Positions 35,001 to 46,791 of a stretch of DNA of 64,000 bases are shown here, in pieces. The notes under the pieces were generated by a model. The model made no database searches. It was not told the DNA's origin and saw only the letters and a program-made list of their open reading frames with translations. Every line of letters begins with the position of its first letter. Positions within the stretch are counted from its first letter, which is position 1. Position numbers and translations under genes: made by a program. The stretch is taken from NCBI RefSeq assembly GCF_000002235.5, contig NW_022145612.1:20809647-20873646 (forward strand). The letters are read 5' to 3'. Origin of the DNA: Strongylocentrotus purpuratus (taxonomy: Eukaryota; Echinodermata; Echinoidea; Camarodonta; Strongylocentrotidae).

Positions 35001-38000
35001 GGCTCTGATAGAGCGCAAGATGACCCTCGAAGACCGGAAGGTGTGGTTCAGACATGTAGAAAGTGCTGGCAAGGATGTCAGTTTGCAGCACTTACTGGAC
35101 TGGATGGAGACGGAGATGATGACACGTATGCGGGCCACTGCACCGCTTAGAAGTGCAACTAGTAGCAGCAGACAGAAGAATGCAGTCCACCATGTAAGTG
35201 CTGACAACAAACAGAACAGTGAGAGTACCCAATTTACCCAGTACAGATGCTGGATCTGCGAATCTTCTGATCATTGGGTTGAACATTGCCAGAAGGTCCT
35301 CTCCAAGAGTCAGACAGAGAGGTTTCAGTTAATGAGAGACAATCATGCATGTTTTAGTTGTCTCAAGAAGGCAGGCAGAGAGCACAACATGAGAACCTGC
35401 AAGAGAAGGAAGAGGTGCTCTAAAGAGATAAATGGGGAGCAGTGCTCTTCATTTCATCATCCTCTGCTGCACAGGGAAGTTGAAACCAGAACTGAGATAG
35501 TCGCCAGTGTAGCTGGAAATTCCGCCCTACTGCCAGTGGTTACGGTTAAAGTGCTGGGTCCAGATCAGAAGAGTTCAACAGCTAACTGTCTAATAGACTC
35601 AGGATCCCAGATCAGTCTTGTGAAGCAGTCGATGGCAGACGACATGGGTTTGGTTGGGAAACCGATCACGATCAACATCACGAAAGTCGGAGGCCGTGTT
35701 GAAGCAGTGAAGACGAAACTGTATAGGATGAGACTACAGTCACTTGAAGGCAAGCAGGCTTACGGAGTGTTGGCACTTGGGTTGGAGTGCATCAACGATA
35801 ATGTAGCAGAAGTTCGGGTTGATGAGCTTGCAAGGACATTCCACCTGAAGAAGGATCTTCTACACCGTGGTTTTGGATCCATCGATGTGTTAGTAGGAAC
35901 CGACCATGCTAAGCTTCATAAAGGAGAAACCAGAGAGAGAGGGAATATGTTGGCAAGGCATTCACCTTTAGGATGGGTAGTGTTTGGAGCTACCTCAAAG
36001 CAACAGCCAACCAAGAGTACAGTTATGAATGTTATGCTTGCCAACTCAGTGGACTTCAATGATTTCTGGACGACAGAACCAATTGAAGTTTGTCATGATC
36101 CAGTGCAGTGCCATCCTAGTGGTATCAGCAGGCAAGAAGCAGAGGTGAATGTTGCAGATGATCTCACCCAAGATTTGAGTGAAGATGAGTTTGACGGCAG
36201 ATGGCAGCACGGACCTGATTTTCTGTGCCAACCAAAGTCAGAGTGGCCAGAAGAACCAAAGCTAGAGGGAAAGGTGCCTGAAGTTGAATCAGAAAGAGGT
36301 AAAGAAGAACAATCAGTCTTGATAGTAACCAACAAAGAGGACGTCATTGACTGCAAGAGGTTCTTCAGCTGGAGAAAGTTGATCGGAGTGACATTATATG
36401 TGCTGAAGTTTGTAAGAAAGCTGAGATCGAAGTGCAGGAAGGAAATTGATGTTGGTGATAATGACAACATTGGCACTTTGACACCTGATGAGTTAGAGAA
36501 AGGAGAAGCAGTATTGCAGAGTGCCAAGAAGTCACTGAAAGGCAGAGACGATATGGGAGAACTGAAAGCCCTTAGTGCTCACACAGACGGTACGGGCATC
36601 ATCCGAGTAGGAGACAGAGTAGATAGAGCTGAGATGTCGTTTGGAAGGGAACACCCAGACCTGTTTCCTTTCGAACACGACAAGTTCACACGACATGTCC
36701 ACAACAGTAGTGGTCATACTAGAGTTGCAACCAGTACAGCAAAGGCTAGAAGGAGGTACCGGATTCTGAAGGGACAAAGACTAGTAAAGACTGTAAAGTT
36801 CAAATGTGCAGTGTGTGGAGCATTTGACCAGAAGGCAGAACCACATGAAATGACCGAGTTACCCAGAGAAAGACTAGCCCCACATACACCACCAGTTTTG
36901 TTCACATGTCTGCATTTAGAGTTTGCAACTGAATGTTCCGCAATGGAGTTTGTTCAAGTACTTCGTCAAATCTTTGCTTTGAGAGGGAAGCAATCACAGA
37001 TTTGGAGTGATAACAGTACTCAGTTTGTAGGTGCTCAACGTGTGCTAAAGGATTTCTGTACTGAAAAGGAAACGAAATGGACGTTCATAGCCCCGCATCA
37101 CAACGGCTGCGCCGAGTTATTGGTGAAGAGCTGCAAGTATGCTCTGAAGAGATCCATTGGAGAGCGAATCCTGACGCAGTTTGAACTGTATACATGCCTG
37201 ATAGAGGTGGCCAATCCAGACAATCAACCGCCGATTGCCAGAATCCCGACTGATCCGGATGATGGGAACTACCTGAGTCCTAATGACATGCTGTTAGGAC
37301 GTGCATCCAGTGATGTTGCACAAGAGCCGTTCCGAGAAACCAAGAACCCAAGGCATCGAGTAGAGCTCGTCCAAGGGATTGCAGATGCCTTCTGGCAGCG
37401 TTTGAGAAGAGACGTGCTCACGTTATTGACGCCAAGATGGAAGTGGAACATTGATCATCGCAATGTTTGTGTCAACGATATCGTTTTTGATGGCTGGCGC
37501 CAACGCGTTACGTGGAAAATGGACCATCGCTCGCGTTGTGGAAGTGTATTCAGTATACCCAGTTGAAGGCTACGAACAGTAATATAGCAAGTGTTAATTT
37601 AATGTTAATGTTTTTCATGAGGAAAGTTCCCTCATTGGGTGGGGAGGATGTTTCGCCGAGCGATGATTTTTGCTTGGTTTAGATTTTCTCTTTTTTTTGC
37701 TCTTATAAGCTACCATAGGTTAAGTTCGGCACTGTCGCCATGTTCTTCAGTCAACGCAGTGCACAGTCAGAAATGTAGTCAAGTTTGACTCATTTACTAG
37801 TTAACCCGTCAGTTGCCATAGAAGTATTCCCGACAAAGTTTTGTCCCGCCACAGAAGTGAGTGTTTAGATTAATATAAATTGGAATGTGAACTCTTAAAA
37901 CGGAAAATAAGATAGATTCAAGTTGTACTGTAAAATGGATTCTAAAGAACTGTATTTAACTTATTAGCATAATGCACGTGTGGCATTAATTCCAAGATGG

Positions 38001-41000
38001 CTGCGCCTAAAATGGCCGCGCCCATAAGACGTACTTTTAGTCATGTGTTTTTTCCAGTTCAATAATAATTGTCAAAACAGAATTACAGTAATAGGCAAAT
38101 ATCGTTTTATGTCATTTATAGAGTAAACAGTGTATATATGTAGAAGTCCTAAAGATAAAGGATGTTTATATTTGTGCATGCTAGAATCTTGGATTTTATG
38201 CAGTTTGTTTGGGTCACAAAAGTTGGTCTGTGGAATTTCATTTAGCTTGCATAAAAGTTGCAAGACACTATTTATTGACTTGGTAAAAGGTTAACATTTG
38301 CACCTCTGACATGGTATTTAGAGTCAGAATTGAAAGAAACTGTTTATTCATTTTAAGAGTTAATAACGAAACTCGAAAGGATTGCTGTAATGTACTGCAT
38401 GTGTAGATTACAGATGTAAATTACAGGTGTAAATTACAAGTTATGCCAGATAGTTTATTTTGTATTGAAGTGTAAATCTCTAGATTATTACTGGGAAGTT
38501 TTAGAGCAAGTCAGGTATTTCAGTTTAATTCAAACAGGGTTGAATTGTATGAAGACATTTTATGAGACAGTTTTTCTTAGGCGAGCATAAATATGCAAAT
38601 TAGGTGCCTGTCAAAGTCAGTCGAAGGTCATATAGCACATTTAAAGTGACAATCTATTGTTGAGGTTTTTAGAAGGAATTTAAACTATGAAGATAGATGA
38701 GAATTATCAAGCTTGTGTATGGATGCAAGATAAAGATGTTTACAGTTATTTTGGTTCATGCAAATTGGCAGTGATCTGTTTAAAGGGAAGTCTGCCGGGT
38801 CGGTTTTAGAAACTCTGAAAGTATGAGTATTTGAAAGTAATGCATATTAGAAAATGCATAAGGTTTTGTAACCATTGGTTACTCTGGATTTTTGTTAGTT
38901 AAAGGACGAGGTCAAGATTGACAGTTTATAGAACAAAAGCAAATGTGTTTAAATGAATCTTTATAGATACAGTTACTTGGTTTGTTCAGATAATTTGGAT
39001 TAGACTATATATTGCATTCTTGTAATTACCTTCCATTTGTACTGGTCTCTGGTTGATTGTTGTCGATGACTATAGAACTAACCCGCTGCTTGATTTTGAG
39101 AGGAAATGAGTAAGATTTCCGAACCTTGGCTAGTCTGGGTCTCAATACAGACCTTTCCACATTCAAAACAATCATGGCCCACTGAGAGAGAAAATGAAAG
39201 TAAACAAGATTGACTTTAATTCAGGTATTCATTAGTCCTATTCTAAATGATTATATAACACAACAGAAGAAGAAGGAGTTAGTACAACAAATAGACGACT
39301 AAGGAAAAGAAGAAGAAATGTTTAACAAGAAATTAGAATTTAAAAAAGGAAGTACAAATGTGAGGATATAAGAATGCTGTCATCAGACATGAATTAGGAA
39401 TAACATGAAAGAGTGAAAAGACAGAAGAAGAAGCTGGAAAGGAAGATAAAATACATGGATTTATATACAGCTATACATGTAGAGATCTTACATACATGAA
39501 TATAGAACATCATAACTGTAAATTCAGATTGCACATTTTTTACACGGATATAATAATATATGGACCTGTGCATCAAAGTACAACAAATGCCCCCCAAAAA
39601 GAATGACAATCAATAAACAGAGGAGGAAAATAACACTGAAAGATTACATATTCAAGAAAAGGGTTGATGGGAAGAAGCAAACAAAGAGAAGATGGGAAGG
39701 TGAAAGAGGTAAGAGAAAATGTATGCATATAAAGAGATTCTTTAACAACTTCTTCTATTTATTAAAAAAAAAGCAAAACAAAATTGAGAAATAAATTCAT
39801 ATGGGAAGTGTCTTTGATAATGTCAAGAACAGAACCTTTACACTGTTTAGTATAAGTGATAGACATATCTGGTTCCTGTAACATACAAATCGATTTTAAA
39901 GTCAATTTTCATATCAATTGTATACTTTTAAAATTAATTATATTTTCCTGTAACGTAAATTGCATCCAAATCAATTGTGTGTTACAGAACATATCAATCA
40001 AACAAGATACAAGTAACTTTTCTATTTGACAGAAGCATGATAGATTTAATAATAATAATAATACATATGATTTATAAGGCGCCAAATCCACTTGACAGTC
40101 AAATGCTCAAGGCTCAGCTTGTGCAAGAGATGAAATACATACAAGATTTGAAACATATAATTGATTGATGATGATACAATTGATTTTTGGGAGTTAAAAT
40201 CCACAGGGACTCTCTGTGATTTAGGTTGGGCCAGATCTGACATATAAAGCTTCCTGTCACCAGCGTAGAGGGACGAAAATAGGAAATATCATAACAATAT
40301 TTTCTTCTTTGTTTAACATAGTATACAAATAGTGAATGCTTATGAGTTCAATAGTGCAAATATTTTCATTCGTTGAAAGATTAATGTTCTATTCAACAAA
40401 GCTGTCAGCCTAGTTGAATAGGATTAACGTTAATTTTTCAAAGAATGAAAATATTCATTATTTGTTTTATACAACATAACAAGGGAAACGCTCTCGGCGG
40501 TCTCGCCTGCATAACGCAATTCAATATGATAAACCAGAATGTCAATGTGGAAGGGACATAATTTCATTTCATTTGCATGAAGTACCATAAATAATCAATG
40601 GAGCAAAATCTCACAATTCTGTGTAGAAGTTTATTGTTCCAAATTTAGCTCTACCAGATAAGGCAAAATCAGTCAAGAAATGAGGGAAAAGAAGCAATTT
40701 TTGTTATTTTTGGAATAAATTTGCATAAATTACCATAATTAATTAATGGAGAACAATTTCAAAATTCTGTGTAGAAGTTTAGTGTACCAAAGTTAGCTCT
40801 ACGATATAAAGCAAACCAAATCAAAATCGGTCGAGAAATAAAGGAGAAGAAGCCTTTTTTGTGATTTCGAATAAATTTGCATAAATTAGCATAGATAATG
40901 AATTTCACGATTCTGTGTAGAAATTTTAAATCCCCTCCTAGCCCTATCATATGAAACAATCAGAATCAAAATCGGTTGAAAAATAACGAAGAAGAAGCAT

Positions 41001-41402
41001 TTTGAAAATCTTAATGTCGATGCCACAACAAAGTCTAAATTTGTTGACCTTAAATGGCCTTTGACCTTAACTTAGTGACCTGAAATTCTACTCACATGAT
41101 TGGGGAGACTTGATAACCCTATAGTCCAAATTTCATTGACTAAGAACTTATACTTTCAAAATTATATCAAAAATTCAAAAACTTAACCTTAGGTTAAGTT
41201 TTCGATGATGATGCTACAACATAGTCCAAGTCTGTTGACCTGAAATGACCTTTGACCTTGACTTTGTGATCTGAAATTCTACTCACATGATTGGGGATAC
41301 TTGATTACCCTATAGTCAAAGTTTCATTGACTAAGAAATTATACTTTAAAAATTATACCAAAAATTCAAAAACTTAACCTTAGGTTAAGTTTTTGATGTT
41401 GA

Positions 41403-41443
<41 letters not shown>

Positions 41444-44400
41444 CCGCCGTCACCGGAAAAGCGGCGCCTATGTCTCGCTTTTTGCTACGCAGGCGAGACA
41501 AAAATTAGAACGTTAATCTTTCAACAAAGTATGCTTTGCTCCTTATATTAAAGATAACTTAAAGTTGGAGTCGGCCCTTCTTGATCACCTTCGCGCCAGA
41601 TGCGCGCAGCTAAATAACAATGGGATACGCACAGGGCAGAGAGGTGTACGCAGTCTGCATATAACCAAAAATGCACGCTCGTTGAATAGTACTACGGCAA
41701 ATAGTACCAAAAATGCACGCCCATGCAATAGTTTATCTATTGAATATCATGTGACCAACAATCCTCCAATCAAATGACAAGGATCTACTTAGGTGATGTA
41801 TAAAACTAACTAATCTTAAGTGCTGAAATATGACTACTTACCTGTCTCTTCCACTCCATACGGGATCTCTCCTTGATGATATCAAAGGTACGCGCCATCA
41901 TGGCGATGACCATGTTGAGCATAAGTACCGAGATGAACCACATGAAGATTATGAACAGGATGATGGCAAACCACGGCATACGACACTCATAAAGTTCACG
42001 CCACTGCAAGAGGTACAGAATAGAAGATACAAATCAAATTGCTGTGGTCATCCAAAAGGCTTTTCCCTCTTTTCAACGATTAATGTATGAACAATGTGAT
42101 GTGATACGTATCAGAGTATATCAAACTACATACACAATGAATAATATTAATAGAAATAATAAACTATTAAAAAATATAAATATTCTATGTGTCTAAATAA
42201 TATAAAACAACGTCAAGAGAATGCCCTTCTGTCGAATATATGTACCAGCATGTAAGCCTTACTGGACATTGATTGTAACATTCTCATGAAAGCTATGAAA
42301 AGTCAGCGCTTCAAAACAATTATGATGATTATGTAATCTTCATCAAAATAACCCTTGTCACTACAATATTGCTCTAAAACAGTAATTCAAAATCTGCGGT
42401 CATGACTTACGTTGAATTCTCCGTTTGTCATGATGAATGTTGAAATGAAGGTTTCTGAAATTGTCACAAATGATTTGGTATTTGCACCACTGTCCCTGAA
42501 GAGGAAGAAGAATGCTGGAAATAAAAAATAACAAATAGATATATTAGTTTTATTTCAAATAATTGACCCCCCCAAAATGTAATTCAACAAATAGGAGGCA
42601 CATTCATGAACTTCTGATATTAAATACCGGTAGCCAAAGTGGACAGAGCCATAGGAAAGGTTTCTTGTTAACATTGAATATTTTAGGCATGAAGATCTTA
42701 TCAAACTTATTTTTTTTTGGTAATTTATATCTAATTTCTTTCTTAAAGCTTATCTGCACTAGTTTGGCCAGGAGGGATTAGACCACATAGCGAGGTCACT
42801 GAAAGGTGGCTATCTCATCAACTCAGCTCACAAATAACATAAGGTATAAAGGATCATGGGAGACCAACAGGCAACGATGTGGGAAGTTTTCTATATAGAG
42901 GGAGCAAGTAGCTACAAGTAGGACAGTGGGGCTTAAAGTTAAGAAAAATCATGAACTTCGGGAAATAATCCCCTTACCTTGAGCAAATACTATAAGAAGA
43001 ATGAAGTAGATGAGAGAGAATCGCAACAAATCTCCTTTCAACATCTTGAAGAAGACTACCACCAATGGACCAAGGCTAGGATGACCCCTGTGAATGAGAA
43101 ATGAAGTTGTCAAGAATGAGTTACGAAGAAGTGAAAAACAAAAAACATGGTGATTATCTGGAAAAGTCTTATCATTCACAAATGGGAATCTGTCATTTTT
43201 ATAGTTAGCAATGATCATCGCAGTTAGACGTCTACACGTACATGGATCCCACTCAAATATATTTAAGATTCTTTTATATAATTTTTTGAGATTCCGAAAG
43301 GAACACACAGGTACCTAGATCTATTGGTTTTTCTTTGATTTAATAATTTCCAAATTATGAGCATTATCTATTTCATGTATGAAATGGAAAGTGCATGAAT
43401 CCTAATATTTTAAGACTTACAATTCAAATTGGGGCTCGTTTCTAAAGATTTTAGACATGAATCCTAATCATTTCACAGATCAATAGCTTAAAATTCTTTG
43501 AACAGACTATACAAGGCGTTATTTTTCACCCTTTTATCAAAATTCACACGTTAATACAGTCATGCGGATCAGCAGAACAAAAACAACATGGCATTTAAAC
43601 AATCTACTTGCTTTCTTCTCATCATTATCAATTCATATTCATGTTAAGTTATATAGTAAAATCTCTAGGGGGAGAAAAAACCATGAAAGTACAAATTTCT
43701 CAGCATTCTTAGCAGGTTTAATATCTACAATCTTTTATTTATTTTTCTCCCAAAATTCATAATTTCTTTGCTTCATATTTTTTAATTTATTGATTTTCTC
43801 AGTATACTTTGTTCAAGATATCTTGTAAAACAGCATCTGAGGAACTAATAATTCAACAAGCTATGCTTTTAGTTAGTTCCTCTTTTCTCGTGCTATTACT
43901 ATTATATTTGTTGTTTCATTGTATATTTGTTTGTAATATATTTATTCATTGTATTATGTTTTGCATGAGAGAAAAAAATCATTGGAATTTAACTTCAGAT
44001 AACTGCATGGACTCACCTGAAGAAGAATAAGAGGTAGCTCCAGGAGAGAGGCACGATGAACATGATGAGGACGTTTTCATACCACTCTAGCCCCGTGAAT
44101 CGGAGAGGGATACAGATGAAGAGCAGCAAGACTGCTATCATGAAGAGAGCTTTTGTTGGAAAATCAGCCTGCATAGGTTGCAAGAGAGATAAGAAAGGTT
44201 ACAAAATGATATTGGTGTGCTCTTTTACAAGTTACTGAACAAGGGGTAGTAGCTACCATGCAGGCCTGAGAGTTTCTAGCTCTAGATAGGCTATTTATAA
44301 AGATATTACCGGTATGTTTGATTTTGTGGCCTATATAAAAATGTTGATATAAAAGAAAATAATGCTCAATGCCACTTGCGATATGAAGCTAAGTCAGTAT

Positions 44401-46751
44401 CATCTTCCAAACAAAGACAGCTTGTAACTTATATAACAAATGCTTATTTGCTTTGAATAAAAATCACTTCAGAGTATCATAAATTTGGTACATAAATAAA
44501 AATATATACAGTAGGCTTGCGGGTGCACCATGTGAGAGAGAGGATTGAGGAGTCCTGATAAGGACTCTCGGTAATCTTTCTTGAGGGTGTGTAGTCCTGA
44601 AAAGGACTGTTGGTGTAGTCTTGAAAAAGACTGTTGGTTATCTTTCTTAGCTTATAGTTCTAAGGAGAACTATAGCGCTTGGAGAGGATGGGTGGCGGGA
44701 GTGGCTCGACGTTTCGAACAGGTTGACTATCCGTCGTCAGGAGTGGAGAATAGCTGGCGTCCGTGAGCTTAAGTCACTGTGGTGCGGACGTGGGGGAAAT
44801 ATACATTTCAACTTCTTTTGCAAATTGTTTTAAAATTCCATACGCAGCTCACCTTCTCTTTTGTGATATTCTCTTTATAGCAAAAACGAGACATGATTGC
44901 TTACCAAACTTTTTATGTAATCGGTGAATGATCCTCTTGCTCTAATCTCTGTTAGTTCCGTAAAAGTCTTTGCAAGACAGCCAACGATTACACACACTTC
45001 TGACACATAGCGGAACTATAGAGTTAAAAGGGAGGAAAAGCAAAGAATGTAGTTTTAAAGGTTGGTATAGAATGATACAATTACGATGCCCTCAAGCAAA
45101 GAGCACAAAATAAATCAATAAATTATTAAGTAGAACATAATGACCAAATTAAACTTTAAATATCCACAACTTTCTCCTTCACACACAAAAATTCTTATTG
45201 ATTTGTCCATTTCATATTCAATCTTTCTCTGTCCCAAATAATAACCCCACACTGCCATCCCTGACACAAAGCAACAAACACCTGCCCTCACCAAGACATC
45301 TACATGTACCTCCACACACGATTACCACTGGACTACCCAGAGGGTAATTTTCTAATCGGGTAGTTTTCCATGGAGTATTAGTAGTAGCTGTCAGGAAGGA
45401 ATTGTCATTAAGGATAATAAGCCAGAGAGTAGTTATCCAAATATTAATTGTCTAAGGGGTAGATGTCTTTGGGAGCTGTATCTGGGCGCCAGCTGTCTGG
45501 TATGTGGGTAATTGTTCAAAGGGATAGTAGCCACTAGTAGGTCTAGTATCCAATCAGCCATTGTTCTTGTGTAGAAATACTTCCTTGCTATCTTTTTTCT
45601 ATTTGAAGCTTTAAAACATATATATAAATATAAATTGCTACTTGTAGATTAATAAAACCTTATAATTCTTACAAGCATGAGTGTGTTACAACCTTAAATT
45701 ATAAAAATTATTTTACCTTATCGACAGGCCTGCTTCCACTAAGAAGACCTTGAGCTGGACGGAGCTGGACGGCGATGAAGAGCCACGTCAAATGGATACA
45801 TGCCCAGAATAATTTGAAGGCAAATTGTTTCTGTAAGGAAATTAGATTGAACAATGTCTTTATCGGTGCACTACCACATTTCAATAAGATAAGGTATGAA
45901 CATGAAGATCTCATTTGCTTTGGTTGATGATAGTCACAAATGCATGATCTTCGAAAGCACTACATAACAAGGAGGACATACAAATTGATAATTGTACTAC
46001 AAAAATACCCCATAATACACAGAGCAGTATTACTATTTTGAGTGTACCACCTATTTGAGTGGAGTAATCACTCCCTGCATATATGCCTCCACCAATCATT
46101 ACATTCACTAGGAGCATGATAAATGGACAAGGCCCAAGGTCTTTGTCCCAAAGATTGCCGACTATGAAAAATGGTTCCCATGGTGGTTGTATGAAGGTGC
46201 TAATTCTCTCTTAGATCTTGGATAGACCAGGGGTTGTTTCATAAAGCTGTTTGTAAAGTTACGCATGACTTTACGAATGACTTAAATATGAAAAGCCAAA
46301 TGGGGTGCTCGATCATTATTCAACTGCATCAACTAAAGTTGAACTGTGCAGATGAAGATTGACATTCTTATTATAACAAACATTTTTAATGCAAAGTATA
46401 TTTGTTTGCCATAATTTAATTGAGGTTATTGGAAATATAGTGACTCTTTGTAAAGATGTCAGGACAAACTTTGGGAATCCTATCTGGCATTTCATATACA
46501 AGTCGTTCGTAAAGTCAAGCGTAACTTTACGAACAGCTTTATGAAACACCCCCCCCCCCCCCAGATATCATAGAAATGCTACATGTCATGATAACTATGT
46601 TATTCTATATTTTGTAACATACGGGGCAGAAAAATCACAAAAAGATATACCAAGATATACCACTACTCACTGAACCAGCTACACCACCATGCATGCTCAT
46701 GCAGTTATTGAGAGTAAATGAATTAAGCTGAAGCTGAACAAATAGTCTTCT

Positions 46752-46791
<40 letters not shown>

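Larger units (their letters stand above)
27830..39023 (+). mobile_element. BEL/Pao LTR retrotransposon carrying a nested Gypsy element
   Basis: Two copies of a 1375-base terminal sequence bound the element: 27830-33975 (interrupted by the Gypsy insertion) and 37649-39023. By eye they are identical. The internal region 33976-37648 has one 1131-codon frame with BEL-type domains. A purine tract (GGGTGGGGAGGA) ends at 37648, as expected before a 3' LTR. The element is antisense to the TRPV gene in its intron 12. No target duplication is visible: the left flank reads CTTAAC and the right flank AATTACC. The ends do not show TG..CA, and an AATAAA lies just past the shared part on the 5' side (34033-34038), so the 3' LTR may be truncated. 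Confidence 0.85.

Noticed and set aside
34110..37451. Minus-strand frames over the BEL Gag-Pol
   Set aside because: Shadows of the coding strand, Ser/Leu-rich antisense of a Glu/Lys-rich protein.
28253..38263. Identical 63-residue minus-strand frames at 28253-28444 and 38072-38263
   Set aside because: Both lie in the BEL LTRs; identity is due to LTR duplication, not a conserved gene.
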